Origin: Prosapia bicincta
Taxonomy: Eukaryota > Arthropoda > Insecta > Hemiptera > Cercopidae
Direction: 5' to 3'
NCBI GenBank assembly: GCA_036971475.1
Contig: JBAIZL010000005.1
Location: 62,764,155-62,828,154 of the forward strand
DNA length: 64,000 bases
Positions 1 to 48,290 of the stretch are shown here, piece after piece. A model generated the notes under the pieces. It saw only the letters and a list, made by a program, of their open reading frames with translations, was not told the DNA's origin and searched no databases. The position numbers and the translations under genes were made by a program. Position 1 is the first letter of the stretch. Each line of letters starts with the position of its first letter.

Positions 1-566
1 TTTTTTAGTATTCTGTTTAACACTGTTGTCTTTCACTATATTCAAGTGATAATCTAAATAAACTTTTATTTTTTTGGTAATAATTTATTTTTAGAGCCTT
101 AAAATCACATGCACCAAAAACAATGTGTATATGTTACTGTGAAGAATATGTGGCAAATGTCAATATTTCCCAATAAATGTCAGATACATAATGGAAGATT
201 AAAAATTTTATTTTATTATTATAATTTGAACCTTAACTGATAGATGTAAACCAACACAGAGCTATTGTGGAAGTTGAATAAAACTAAAAATATAATAATT
301 TTTGTATTAAAACTTCCATACATTAATACAAATAGAACATCTTATTGTTTTAAACATTTTAATCAACTAACATTGGAATCTAACTAACCTAATACATCCC
401 AACTCTGACAAATATTTGGTTGATCAGTATTCACCGAGGAATAACATCATTCTGTAATTTTAATCTGTATGATGCTAACAAATGCAACACTAATCAAATG
501 CAAATTGTGACTTGATTATATATTTTTAGCGCTGTATTAAAATTGTTACTTTAAATTTTTTTTCAG

Positions 567-662
567 TACTTGTTACACTATTTGAAATCACTCCAAAGTT
601 GGATATTATCAGACGATTGGAAGAAATGTCCAATACAACAAGTAGCATATGGATTTTTACAG
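567..662 (+). CDS. CCNQ: CCNQ exon (32 codons)
   Basis: Preceded by a T-rich tract and TTTCAG and followed by gttagt. Encodes YLLHYLKSL...WILSDDW up to AYGFLQ, the start of the second cyclin fold. There is no start codon here; upstream exons are outside the window. Confidence 0.87.
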
Positions 663-3600
663 GTTAGTGTGTTTAATTTTCCTATTTATTAAAGTACATA
701 TTTTTTTATTTAAAATTTGGTATGCTTTTTAATTTAATTTAGTTGTTAATATTTAATTGCCAACATTGTGAGAGGGAGTTAGTAAGAAAAAATCGAAGCT
801 GTGGGAAAACAAGTCATTGTTCTTGCACCTGCCCGTAACACACTGACTATGAATCGTTATTAAGTCACTTGAGGCACTCCAGTACTCGAACACGTACCTT
901 ACTCACCCAATTCAGCACCCTGTGACGTTTTCCTGTTTCGAAGATCAAGTCTGCTTTAGAAGGCACTCTGTCAGTCAATGGAAGAGATGAAGTGAAAATT
1001 GGTGGAGCTGCTAAATGCTCTTACAGAAAAAGACTTCCAGTATTACTTTAACCCACTGCTAATGGTGAGTAGTGAGGGAATGTGAGTATATTGAAGGGGA
1101 GAATTCGATTGTAGAATAATTTTTAAAATAAAACTTTTTCATAAGTTGGAAACAGGCTGAAGATGAAAAAAAACATATGGAGTGAGTAGATGAGAAGGTT
1201 AAGAGATAAGTGCTTGTTTAGCTTTGTTAATGAAATGAGAAATAGATTTAAATATCTTTCCTAAAACACCTTTAGAAAATAATTGTATATAGACAATGTC
1301 TACTACAGATTATTTTTATGATTCTTTTGTTTGTTAGTAATATGAATACTTATTGTGCATAAATTGTTTTATTTTATTCTTAAAAAGGCCATTCATTATG
1401 TTCATGTCAATTGTAATATCATTTTAATGATATTGGTTTCTTTCACTGATATATCGTTTCTTGGAAGCACCACTAATTTTTCTTCTAAATTAAGGAAATA
1501 CTAAACAGGCCTATCTCCCTCACAACAGCTTTTTTCAAACTATTGTGAAAAATTATCAACCACCAAGAAAGCACCAGCCTTCTAATCAACAGTTTGGTGT
1601 CAGTCATGAGCACTCACCAGTTGTTTTATTGGTTTTGTTAAGAGTCAGGCATATAAAATCTTTTCGCCTTAAGTCAAACACTTATGTTTTTTTTACTTCA
1701 AAAAAAGCATATAGCATGTTTTCGAGAAGAGGAATTTTAAACACTTTGAAATCATTACTTCGAGTATGTCTTGGAGGCTTTCCACTACCACAGATAATAA
1801 AATAGTCACCGTAAGAGCTACTATCCGTCTGCTATAGCAGCCGGAATAGAAAAGCCAATGCACACATGCGCATACGCACGTACCAAATGTGTGTCATCTT
1901 TCCCACAGCCGGTCATATCCCATTTACATCTAATATCTGCTGAAACTACGCTTACAAAGGTTTGACAGCCATTACATAAGGAGATTGAAAGAATAGCACA
2001 GCTCAATGTTTATTGGAAAGCATTAGATTTATTAAAATCAATAACATGAAATTTGTTTTAACATTTTAGAGGAATTAGTTACAACTTATATTTATTTTAT
2101 TTCATTCTCATATTTCTTTTTGTGTTTTCTCTTCGATTGACAAAGACCACTGTGTGGTTGAAATATATCATTGTTAAGTGCTTTTATGTGTTTCTATTTC
2201 AAGACTACAGTGTGGACTCTTACCAAGGTAAGTCTGTCAGTCTCCTAGTCCAAAAAATCCAAATAATCTTTACCAACCAAAACTAACCTAAAAATATATA
2301 GAGGAATTAGTTAGAAATTTAAATACACAAAAACCCTGTGCTTGCATTAATACATTGTTTATAGAGTATCATATATTTGCAATTACAGGATTTCCATCAT
2401 GACCCGGACATCTTGGATTTCAAACCACAGCATATTGCTGTTGCATGTATTAAATTAGCCTTACAAGTCTATGGTGTGCAGGTCCCCTACGCTGATGATG
2501 AAGATGCCAATTCTTGGTGCAATGTAAGTATTGTGATAATCGTCAATATTTTTTAATGAATTGAAATTAAATGAGCTTTTCCAGTTTATTATAATTTCAA
2601 ATTAGACAATATTTGATATAGTGAAGGTATTGACTACAAATTCAGGTGAGTAAAACAGATAAAATTTACTTTGAGGTATAAAAGTTGGAAAAACTTCACA
2701 ATTTGTAACTACCAAGCTGCAACCAAGACAAAGTTGGGGCCATTAAAGTTAGGAAGGAGGTTGTTATGGCTCATGTAACTAAAAAAGTAGCATACAAGTT
2801 TCTAAAAAATTTTACAGAAACATTTTCCAAAAAATTACTACAAGGAAAACATTTATGGATATGGGAAAGGTTTGATTTCACTTTATTATCTAATTGGATT
2901 CATTTATTGGAAAGTGATTTTGTTGATGACCTAGATGGTAACTCTATGATGTTAGGTTAAGATTTAGATAAAACGTTTTCATCATTATAAACATCATATG
3001 TATTCAGATGCTTATGCATGAGGGATTTCGTTTACTCTGATTTTATATATGAGGTTAAGCAGTAAAATAACATTCAACATAACTCACATATTGTGGCAAT
3101 TTTTTTGTGTTGTTCCATTTTCAAAAACTGAGTAATTTTGTTTGGTACATAAAATTATATACTTTATGAAAACTCATTTTGTTGCCTTAATTTCGATAAA
3201 TATTTAATTTTGTTTGGGATAAATATTTTATTTGGCAATTATTAAAAAAGCTATAAATACCCTAAAAATAGCTTGAAAGTTGTGACAACTGTTCGGTATA
3301 CTCTGGTTTTTCAGAAATTAATGAACATTTTATTTTCCAAGCAGATTTTTATTTAATAAAACTTATTGCTCAAACATTCTGGTACCTAATCTACCTTTTC
3401 ACATAGTCACTATTCAAATTTAAACACTTATTATACCTTTGTACCCGCTTTCTATGACAACTCCATACTCTGTTGCTGCCAGTGAGTTAAACAACTGATT
3501 AACGTTTCTTTAAATGCTTCTGTAGGAATTTTCCACCCTAAAAACCTTTCAATTTGGGTAATAAGTAATAATCACTGGGCGAAGTCTGAAATGTATTGAG

Positions 3601-4427
3601 AATGTTCAAAGATTTCTCTCTCAAACTGCTGAAAGAAATCTTGCTGCATGGGGGGGGGGGGGTGCATTGTCATTAATGAAGATGACCACTGGCCAGCATT
3701 CTGCGCCTTTTGTTTTGACCGACATGGCAGAGTCAACAAAGTGTCTCAGTAGGCCTCTGCATTTATTATCTCCCCTCTAGGGGTGTAGTCCATGAGTAAA
3801 ACACCCTTACAATCCTAAAACACTGGTGCCATAACCTTCCTAGTGCTCAGAATTGGTTTTTTTGTTTTGTAGGGGATTGTGAATGATTCCATTCCATGGA
3901 CTGGCACAAAATGTATCACCATCCGTGTCTTAGAGTGAGAAATATCAATATAACTCATATTTGTTTCGTTGTGTACTAAAATATGCTGACTAGATAAATA
4001 CATAATATGAAATAAAAAATGTTGAACAAATATATTTTGTCATCAGTTTGGGTAAGGTTATAGGACAAAATATGATATTTCTTCAACATAGAGTGATGTT
4101 TTATATTAGGAATATATAACCCTGTTTATATGGTAAAACTCAAAAGGAAAACTTTAAACATTGTGAAATAATTTTTTATCTATTAGAAAAAGCTTCTTCC
4201 TAAAAGCAGTATAGAACTATTAAACCTAGGTAAAAGTTTGCATTATAAAAACTACATTTTACAGGTTTTAACCGCCTGATTATAATCAGATTCTACATAG
4301 CAACCACTGATCATATTTTTATTTATTTCAGGTATTCGCTGAAGATTTAAGTAAAGACAAGTTATGGGATATAATGGAGAAAATCATGGATGTGTACAAT
4401 AAAGAACCGGAACCAGAGCAGGAGTAA
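567..4427 (+). CDS. CCNQ: Cyclin-Q (CDK10 partner cyclin), C-terminal three exons, 5' partial
   Basis: Cyclin-Q (FAM58 family) binds and activates CDK10. Three exons (567-662, 2389-2523, 4332-4427) are all in phase 0, with AG acceptors and GT donors (gttagt, gtaagt). They join into 108 residues ending at TAA 4425-4427. The pieces match the C-terminal half of the family: YLLHYLKSLQSW, then QHIAVACIKLALQVYGV, then W followed by VFAEDLSKDKLWDIM, and an acidic tail EPEPEQE. The N-terminal cyclin-box exons must lie before base 1. The second intron carries a PLE insertion and a mariner relic, both outside the exons. AATAAA follows the stop by about 45 nt. The identification rests on remembered family sequence; the exon structure is read directly. 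Confidence 0.88.
830..1140 (+). pseudogene. Tc1/mariner-type transposase relic (3' part)
   Basis: Lies in the first visible CCNQ intron. One frame reads LEHVPYSPNSAPCDVFLF, the DDE transposase signature that normally reads PPYSPDLAPCDFFLF. It is followed, after stops and shifts, by a segment resembling the usual C-terminus (LVELLNALTEKDFQYYF). Upstream bases read like a decayed catalytic-domain start (APARNTLTMN). No terminal repeats were seen. Old and non-functional. Confidence 0.6.
2082..2299 (+). mobile_element. PLE family D end fragment with 14-bp target duplication
   Basis: A 218-bp insertion flanked by the 14-mer agaggaattagtta at 2068-2081 and 2300-2313. The body matches the 3' part of PLE family D seen at 20.9-21.1 kb and, inverted, at 12.4 kb: the TGTTTTCTCTTCGATTGA stretch, the CTTACCAAGGTAAG palindrome and the CTAGTCCAAAAAATC tail. 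It is therefore a 5'-truncated retroelement copy lying in a CCNQ intron. Confidence 0.8.
2134..2173 (+). ncRNA. Hammerhead-like motif, family D
   Basis: Junction TTGACAAA (2137-2144) is followed by a 6-bp stem II, GACCAC/GTGGTT with loop TGT. Then come GAA (2160-2162), self-complementary ATATAT and C (2169). Stem I is weak: CGAT/ATTG pairs only if the first junction T is used. Layout is the same as the clearer motifs at 58.1 and 62.7 kb, but this is the least certain family. Confidence 0.35.
2389..2523 (+). CDS. CCNQ: CCNQ exon (45 codons)
   Basis: Acceptor ATTACAG, donor gtaagt. Encodes DFHHDPDILDF then the family hallmark QHIAVACIKLALQVYGV, and ends SWCN. Confidence 0.9.
3350..4010 (-). 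pseudogene. Mariner transposase relic
   Basis: In the CCNQ intron on the opposite strand. Around 3815-4003 the minus strand reads MESFTIPYKTKKP...RKVMAPVF then a stop. Beyond it comes DCKGVLLMDYTPRGEIINAE, matching the mariner KKVMATVFWD-KGVLLVDF region. Near 3430-3500 it reads NQLFNSLAATEYG..., the mariner C-terminus (LNSLAATFY). A run of 12 Gs interrupts it at 3651-3662. Many lesions; inactive. Confidence 0.7.
4332..4427 (+). CDS. CCNQ: CCNQ terminal coding exon
   Basis: Acceptor TTTCAG. Encodes VFAEDLSKDKLWDIMEKIM then VYNKEPEPEQE and a TAA stop. Matches the last helix of cyclin-Q, with a short acidic tail. Confidence 0.9.
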   Translation, partial: VFAEDLSKDKLWDIMEKIMDVYNKEPEPEQE

Positions 4428-4472
4428 AAACATTTTCTTATTACCAATTATCTGTATATAAATTTGTCATAA

Positions 4473-4478
4473 AATAAA
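4473..4478 (+). terminator. Polyadenylation signal AATAAA of CCNQ
   Basis: AATAAA begins 45 nt after the CCNQ stop and is followed by an A/T-rich stretch. Position fits a short 3' UTR. Confidence 0.6.
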
Positions 4479-4479
4479 T

Positions 4480-7400
4480 TAAGTACATCTTTTTAAAAAG
4501 TATATCATTACCTAATTGCTTTTTGTTCATATACAGTACGTTTGAGTTCATATTTTCTTGTTTTTGACTTTTATTATTTTTTATTATAATCTATTCTCCA
4601 TATATTAGCACTATATGCTTCCTTTCACAGTATATCCACCATTAACTGACTTGTATTTTACAAAGATTAGTAAGTCCATGATAACAAAACTTAGATATAT
4701 CTTTTACTCTTAGAAATAAATCAATTAATTGGATCTTCTACTTTAAGGTGGTTAAACCAGGTCACACATTTCCCTTATATATTATGCTTTGTTTGGTAGT
4801 CATTGATTTAGCTACCTTTTTTTATTCTGATGTTCTTACGTGAAAAAAACAACTGGTTTTCAAACAATTTTTTATCAACATCATTTCACTACACAAATAA
4901 CTTCATCCAAGTAACTTGAAACTTTTCTAACCTTCCAGAGGTGCCATCACGAAGGTTTCCTCTGGGCGGATAATATTTCATAGAAATGCGATATTTTCTT
5001 GCAATCAGCAGTCAACAAACTTGGCTCATTTCACTAGCCTCATTCTATGAACTGTCCTACCACATTTTCCTATTCACCAGATGTGCTCATTTGTGTTATG
5101 AGTTATTACAACATTTTTTAAACCATTTAGTTTCGTAAAGTTATTTTCATGTCTAAATATAATAAAAACCCCGTGACTCCAAGTGAAAAATGGACGCAGA
5201 AAAAGATAGAATAGATACACTTTTATCAAGTTTATGTGCGGGAGGAACGTAGTTGTAGGTGAGAGAGACCGTCACTTTTGTAAGAAATATTTTTGGGAAA
5301 CCAGAAATTTTTATTATTTTATAATTCAAAGTATTGACACGGTAGATAAATTCAAAGAACACTATTATGTTGGCAGAATCTCCAAGGACTGGACAGTTTT
5401 CTTTACACTTCTAAACATTTCAGGACATAAGTTTCATAATTTTGAAACAAAATATTGGCGAAAGAAATATGAAGAGTAGGTTCTTACAGACCTTGGCAAA
5501 AAAACTTGTGCAGAGAGTATATGCTTTCAAGAATCAACACCATAAGCACACCATCATAGATGAAAAAACGTTTATGTGAACTCCTTGATGTCTCAGAAGT
5601 AGAACAGCCCAGAGGTATCTAGAGTGTGGTGATTAACCTGCACTGGAGGAAATATCGCCCTTCCAAGCCATGCAGATTTTTCATTTGAAGAGAACATTCT
5701 GCCTCAGTGAAGTATGTCAACTGTGCTGATGAATTAAACAGAGATGAGAGGCAGTGAATGAGACTTCTCATCTCAGACGTCGACATGGAACGCATTTCTT
5801 ATGAATTGAGTAAGTTTATATTTTTATTTCGATAATATATTGTTTTACTTCTACTTGTAAACTTATCATGTAACTTTTAAAATGCATAGTTGACATTGAG
5901 ATTATCTAAAAATAGATTTTGATAGTTTTTTTTAATTCAGGAATTTATTCTTCTTAAACTAAACTGTTTTTTAAAAATAAATAAACATTTCCAAAGATAT
6001 ACCTAAAAGTAAAAATTTATTACTTATTAATTTTGCAAGTTTTTACCATGATGTAATAACCTGGAGAAAACCTCCCCATGCTACCTTTCGCATTTTAAAA
6101 TAAATACCACCCGTGGATAATTAAGCAACAGTTTCAAATTCTTTGTTGAAAAAATTTAATAATTTGAAGTAATTCTGTTGATGTGAAATTTTTTATAGCA
6201 ATGCCTACAAAAACTTATTGGATAAGCATAAACATAATTATTGAACGGAGATACAATTTTACGTCAGTATAATTTCTGTCAGATTAATAGCGTCAGTATA
6301 AATTCCATCAGGGTATGCTATGAGTCACCTCAAAGTGAATTGATAACCTATGATTTCATTTATAAGTTGATTTTATGTTATACCTTATGTTGTAAAACAA
6401 CTGTTTTAACATATATGTTAAATTACATTATTTTTTGACCGTTGAGATAAAGAAAAAGAAGTTATTATTAAATAGTTTTGATCAGTTAATAAATCAATTA
6501 TTTAATTCCCAATACAAATAATTCATTATAACAATAATAACGAATCCAATTTTTAAAATAAAAACATTCTTAGGCACGTCATATTTTTTAAAAACAGATT
6601 TCTGAACTGTTAAAAAAAATTTGTATTCAGTAAACATCTGTTGTTTTTAAATAATAAAATATAAAAATAATAACAATAATTAACTGAAAAATTTGTAAAT
6701 TAATATTTTCATTGAAAATTTTGCAAAACTATTAGCTCTAATTTGTTATTTGTAGTTCAAATTTTGGTGTTACATGTAAAAAATCCGTATTATTGTTTCT
6801 TATATTATGACGAATGTTTAGGTTATTTCTCACTACGCAAAATTAAATGTTCCTCTCAATTCAAAATTTCTGTAGATGGTGTTATAAAAGTTTTTACTTC
6901 TGTTTGCACTAACAAAGCGAGTGCCACAACCTAATTTTTCAACTCATTGATTGCATCATCAATTAGCTGCAGATGGTATGCCAAGACGTGTCACCAATAA
7001 TCAGTAGCTGAATGTTTAGTCTCCCTGACCCTTATTTAATTGGTTATAGTCTATATGCTTCCGATAAGCACATAAATTGGTGATGGTTTTTTTTTTTTAA
7101 ATTATCACCATAAAGAAAGGTATTTATATCTGTCCCCAGAATGACAGGACAAATAAAGTAGCATTTTTATTGCCATCCTAATTAGCTATAACCCAACTTA
7201 TTAGCTGCCATTTATGTCAAGCTCTTCTTCTTAATTACCTAGCATTTCATCTGAGATGGATCGCATGCTATTCGATATTGTGCAGCAAACATGGTGTTAT
7301 CGATGGTGGCAATGACAGTTTTTACGATTGTGTCCAAGTAGATTTTTCTAATGTAATTGTTTTTTTTACAATTAATTATAAAGAGAACAATTAGTTGCAT

Positions 7401-9090
7401 GAGTATTAGAAGCCGACAATTAACAGCTAACCTTCAACTCATAAGTAATATTTTATTTTACTTATGAATAATGATTAAAAAATAATTAATCAAACATATC
7501 CTATAATTTTTGTTAAATTAATAAGTAATCATTACCTAATTTAATTAGGTAATTAATAATTTTGAAATACTTTATACTACAATGTTTATAAAATTATTTA
7601 AGTTTGTATTGAACACAATTCAATTGCCATGACCATGGGTCCAAAATCAATTCGTAAATGTTGGGTCACTTACAAAATGAATCGTTTAATCTCTAATGGG
7701 TGATTAGTGAGATTTTTATTCTATTAGATAACAATCCTTGACCTTTTGCTAGAGCAAGTTCTACCAGACATTTTCAGTGTATTGTGAAAAGAAAGCATAG
7801 GATTGGTGACGAGAAGTATCAAACCTTTTGTCACCTCTTTTAAGTCATGGAACACAAAGATAGATGCAAATTACCTGAACTAGTAATGTGACGAGAGTAC
7901 GGTTTTGCCTGATTTTTCAGTACAGGCAAGAAAAAGCTGTGTTATGTATAAGAGAATTAGTGTCTGAGGTTAGTAGAAAGACCAAGGAAGAAAGGAGTTC
8001 TACAAAAAACCTGCAGCCAAGCAATTGGACTTCTCGGAATTGTTTTTTCTTAGTCTTTAGATGAATTCCCCTCCATTCACCTATCAGTGAATTTAGTCAG
8101 TTTTATTTTTGCTTTTCAAGTAATCAGTGTCATATTAAAATGAGTGAAAACATAAAACAGTCTTTGAGGGGGCAAGTGCACTGTCTTATACTTAACAAGG
8201 GATAAACTTCTTCCAATCTGACCCGTGAGTTTATTGTTGTATCTTTTCGTAACATTTTTCCCTTATACATAAGTAGTTTCTGTAAACCAAACCAACCTCA
8301 TGCAGCAATTAGTTCGGATTGCCAAGATTGCACTGTACTAATACTCGTGACCAGTAGAACTACTGAACAGCCAGGATTTCCATATCTTCAATCCTCTTTT
8401 CGATTAGTTTGGTTCGGGCTGAACACTCGGACCTTAAACCCCTCTCGGTTGGCTTTACCTAAGGACTCTCAAACTAGGATCTTGGTCCTGAACCAGCATA
8501 AACTCATCTTGTCACTTCTACCGGACAATGATTTTAAGGTGACAATCATGCAGGGATGGGTGCAGCAAGGATTCATGCTTACTCTGCTCTATTATGTCTC
8601 TTCTTAATTAACTATAGTAGATTTTTAATCAGTTTAAAAATTTTTAATGTGCTTAAGGGTTGTAAATAAAAGTAGAGTTTTTTGATTAGATAGGAGATCT
8701 AACAACCTACTCTGGTAATTATAGGCTAGTCAGTTTTCATGACAGATAAACAGATTCAAACATCTGATATGTCTAGAACTTATTTTATTCTTTATCAGTT
8801 AGAAAGAACGACTTCGTAAAATTTAGTAATATCTGGGTTCTACTTAGAGCCACTGTAAAATTCAATTTACATAAATCTCTCTGAGCGTTTGGAGAGCTAG
8901 TGAGGATTAGGCTACAACTGAATAGAAATCTCTCACTAGGTAGTAAACAGTCTTTTGAACTAAGTATTAGGGTCATCCTCAACAAGTATTAAGCTAAACT
9001 CATGCATGTATATTACCTTCAATCCTAATTATACAGGGTAATGTATTTTATTATTTTTTTCAACGTGTTATTATATTATTAAGTCTTTGA
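4480..9090. other. Convergent intergenic region, mostly featureless
   Basis: AT-rich DNA between the 3' ends of CCNQ and TER94. Open stretches at 5234-5479 and 8347-8607 have no recognisable family and no clear splice structure; I do not call them genes. No RNA gene seen. Confidence 0.5.
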
Positions 9091-9094
9091 AGAT

Positions 9095-9185
9095 ATTTGA
9101 CTTTGACTTCTTTGCACAGGCATCCATTTTCAAGAGTAGCCGACAGCCCAATGTCCACGGTATATTATCCTTGCCAGTCCGATGC
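9095..9185. repeat. Short relic shared with the LINE end at 47.44 kb
   Basis: The segment CTTCTTTGCACAGGCATCC followed by agtagccga...atgtccacggta is about 80% like 47441-47515 (CTTCTTTGTACAGGCATCC, agtagctga, atgtccatggta), in the same orientation. It is probably an end fragment of the same LINE family. Confidence 0.5.
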
Positions 9186-9459
9186 TTAGATATATATTTG
9201 AATGAATAAAATAACAACAATATTTAAATAGCTAACTTAGACAATTCCAAAAGTGTGTTTAAAGTTGCTGAATAAGCTTTGTTACAGCATGCTGAATATT
9301 ATTTGTTGCCTGCTTGAAATAATTGTATTCATGGAAAGTTATATATGCATTTATGATTGTTGTAAGAATTTTTCACACAACAATAGGTTGAATTCAGGCG
9401 TCATAAACTATACTAACCGGCAAAGTTTCGCGAGAACTGATTAACCTGTTCAAATAAGA

Positions 9460-9535
9460 TGCTATTTTTACTTCCTCCGTATGGTTCAGAATTGGCACCA
9501 ATTGACTTTTACTTAAACCCTAGAGCATAAGATTA
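9460..9535 (+). pseudogene. Possible DDE (Tc1/mariner or IS630-type) transposase scrap
   Basis: One frame reads LFLLPPYGSELAPIDFYLNPRA then a stop, resembling the PPYSPELNPIE motif near the third catalytic residue. Only about 20 residues are convincing. Confidence 0.35.
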
Positions 9536-10240
9536 TATTCACTTGCTTAAATGATGACAGTTCATGATGTGCCTGAATATACAAGCGCTGATTTCTATGT
9601 TGGTAAAACATCATATTTGTCAATCTGAATGATGACTATGGATAAACCAGAAAAAGGTTGAATGTTAAAATGTGTATAAAGAAACTGTTGCATCCACATT
9701 ACCTATGTTTTTATTTATTAACAAATAATTGTTTTGTGCTTAAAACAAATCTCTTTATGTCAAAGTCCTTTTGTTAAATACCACCTCCAAATTACTTCCT
9801 GTTATCAAATGACCATTGTTAAATATAATCTGTATATATACAACAGGAACTGATGACAAAAACAGAAAAATGAAAACGTTTATTATACAACTTAAGGCAG
9901 TAAGAAAATTCATACAAATATTCCAAATCACTTTTTATTGTAGACTAACTAAAATAAACTAATATATTCAAAATAAATGTATGAAAATTATTTATTTTCC
10001 AAAGTTATTGATAATTTTTTCTGAAGTATTATATGTAAATAAACAAGCATACATTATAATGTTAAATAACAATACTAAATAACATTTAAATTAAAGGGAA
10101 AGTCCTTTAACTTTATGTATGTATCGCATAAAGATACTGGTTCAACTAAAAATTTCCAGTTAAATAACATTGTTTTGAAAATTAAATAAATTATTATTAA
10201 TTTTCGTTTTAATAAACACCATTATAATAAAAAAAATTAC

Positions 10241-10246
10241 TTTATT
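10241..10246 (-). terminator. Candidate polyadenylation signal of TER94
   Basis: TTTATT on the plus strand (AATAAA on the coding strand), about 91 nt after the TER94 stop. Further candidates exist downstream; this is the nearest clean one. Confidence 0.4.
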
Positions 10247-10336
10247 AACATCTTTAGCTTTTGTATTTTAGTGTCAAAACTAGAAGATGTCTCTTGATCA
10301 AGAATCATTTAAACACCACAAACTGAAAACTTTAGC

Positions 10337-45580
<35,244 letters not shown>

Positions 45581-45861
45581 CGTGATTATTCACAAATAAT
45601 GTCTTGAAACAAATAAAACTATAATTTCCTACGACTAACTTCTTTTCTCTTAGAAGCAAGTCACCCTTACACTTCTAGCTAAAACACAGCCTGACCATTG
45701 ACCAAATGCCAGATCAGAAGAGCGACGATGCCTTTGTTATATTTATACTTGACTGAAATTTTTTTATACTATATTAGAGTTTGATAGTAAAATAAAAAAA
45801 TTAAAAAAATATGTGCGGAACCACAATTTTTTATTAATTTACATTAATTTTACACCATTGC

Positions 45862-45863
<2 letters not shown>

Positions 45864-45949
<86 letters not shown>

Positions 45950-45957
45950 ATCATTAT

Positions 45958-46012
<55 letters not shown>

Positions 46013-46013
46013 G
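45864..46013. repeat. (AC)n and (TA)n compound microsatellite
   Basis: About 82 bp of AC (45864-45945), then TA (about 45960-45999), then a short AC run. About 280 bp upstream of the TER94 start. Confidence 0.95.
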
Positions 46014-47929
46014 CATGCACAGTGTGTGAATGTTTATAAATATGTATATAGATACATATATTTTATTCAACAATATATACTCATTTATGCAATATACAAG
46101 ATACATTCTTGTACATTCTTACGTTTAAAATAGATAAGCCAAATATTCTAGTTATCAATTACTGCTAATAAAAATTAAAAAAATATTTACTAAGCTATTG
46201 ATCACCTTGATATTTGTTTATAATCATTATTTAGCTTTTAAAATAATTAATTTTATAATTTTTACGTTATCATGCGAATGTAGAGAATTTAATACAATCC
46301 ATTTATGAACATCTTTAAAATATAAAAGATATATTAAGTAATATATATGAAAAACATATAAAAAATGAATAATATGCATAATCATCTCATTAGGAATTTC
46401 AGTGAAAGATTTTTTTAAATTACATTTTCTATCCAAACTTAACTAGCTAAATTGTATTTTATACCCATTGTAGTTCTTTAAAGTAGAAATAGAAAATACA
46501 CTAAAACGTTTTGTATGTTTACCTTTATTAAAAACCCCTTATTGACATAGTTTATAAGTTCTTATTACACTTTGATATTACTTGCGACCAAACTTTTTGT
46601 TAACTATAGGTTACACAATATCAAGAGGACAGTGGTACAATATATTACAATGAAAATATTAGAAAGAACCCCAATACCACAAAAATAATAAAAAATAACA
46701 AATAAAACAAGCTACTTGAGATTAAACCCTTATGTACATTTCGATAACCATGTCATCATCATCATCATCATCATCTAAGGGTCTACAAAATTACAATCTA
46801 GCAAACAAGAAGTTACAAACTAAAGTGATCACTAGAGGAAAATTTTTTGCCAGATGACAAAAACTTACAAGAAGCCTCTGATAGAGAATGGGAAATAACT
46901 TTCACTGTCTATTGCTCTTCCCAATACATCACATCCGATTTTTCAACTACCACAAACTGACTTGAGATAATAGCATTAAAAATTTGTTTTTGAATCTTTT
47001 CTTCCTATAAACATTTTGAAAATGTAAGCAAAGATGTTCTACATATTTCACCATACTAATCTTAATCGCCACTATTATGCAGACAGAACACATGTGAATT
47101 AGGAAGAGGTACTAAAAAAATTAACTTCAAATCTCTTCCTTTTGGTAAGTTTCACTAGTTTAACCTCTTTTACCATTATTAAATAAATAATATGCTCTAG
47201 TTTTATTAGCAAGCTTACAAATAATTTATAACTTTTATACTTCTGATTGGGTAGCATCATTTTTAAAGATACTTTTCTCTTTAATTTAAGCTTATTGAAG
47301 AAAAAGACATTCATCTTTTTAACTTGAGCTCACCTGGTCTTCAAAGAAGCGACTTCATATATATACTACAAATAAAATCAGGTCTAAGACTTGATTTTTC
47401 AGATTATACTTAGCTTTTTAAGGGTTCATGTTTGGAACTTACTTCTTTGTACAGGCATCCAGCTCTAGGAGTAGCTGATAACTCGATGTCCATGGTAAAT
47501 CAATTCTGCTACTGGCTAATATTTTCTCTTGATGAAGAATATCTTACCACTTCCCAACCTCAACTCTCAGGATGTCTCTTGAGGTAATCGCATAAGTACA
47601 GTTGAACAGGATATGTTCAGCTGTCTCTTCATCCTCCTTGCAAGGAGTGCAAAGTGCAGATTCAGTCAAATTGAATCTGAATAATTAGCTCTCCATTATT
47701 ATGTGATCTGTTCTTTCTCTGGCAATGAATGATGCCATCTGGCATGGGAATCCTCCAAATTTGTCATCCGTGTCTTGCTCATGTTGAATATGAAACAGGT
47801 GTCATTCAGTTGATTCTCTCTCCCATCATAGTTTCCACGTGTTCTGGAAAATCTTTTTTGCAACTCCTATACAATGGGTTAAAGAATTATTGTTTAGGTT
47901 TGCCGGGTCCATGCAATATGAATATTTTA

Positions 47930-48290
47930 CTATTTCGTCCATTCTTTTGTTTCCTGGGACTCCACACTGCTAAGGGGACCAACTTAAGAGTCATCTCTTT
48001 GTCGTCAGATTCCAACTTGGCCATTGCTTCCCTAATTTCAGATACCTGAAAAGAGTAAGGTCCTGTAGAGTTGCTCTTTAGCGACTGAAGAACGGATTTT
48101 GAGTCGGTAAATATGCATATTTCCTTGTGGGCTGAAGATAGCTTATCAGCGCTGCACCTAAGGCTAGTAGTTCTATATTAATGCTAGAGGCTGAGTCCGC
48201 CGGGATGAAGTAAGTTTCACCATTAGATTCATTTAAGTATCCCGCACCCGATACTCCATTGTCCTGATCCGGTGACTCATCCGTAAAAGT
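47930..48290 (-). pseudogene. LINE RNase H relic
   Basis: Minus frames give FTDSKSVLQSLKSNSTGPY (normally TDS with catalytic Asp) and EAMAKLESDDKEMTLKLVPL. The usual VPSHVGIPGNE is decayed to VPLAVWSPRKQK. Confidence 0.6.

Noticed and set aside
5234..5479. Open frame of 81 codons
   Set aside because: No family similarity recognised, no splice context, and composition like the surrounding AT-rich DNA.
8347..8607. Open frame of 86 codons
   Set aside because: Starts with a non-ATG codon, and has no motif and no splice or UTR context. Treated as chance.
45864..46013. AC/TA microsatellite as a promoter element of TER94
   Set aside because: Position is suggestive, but nothing beyond simple repetition supports a regulatory role.
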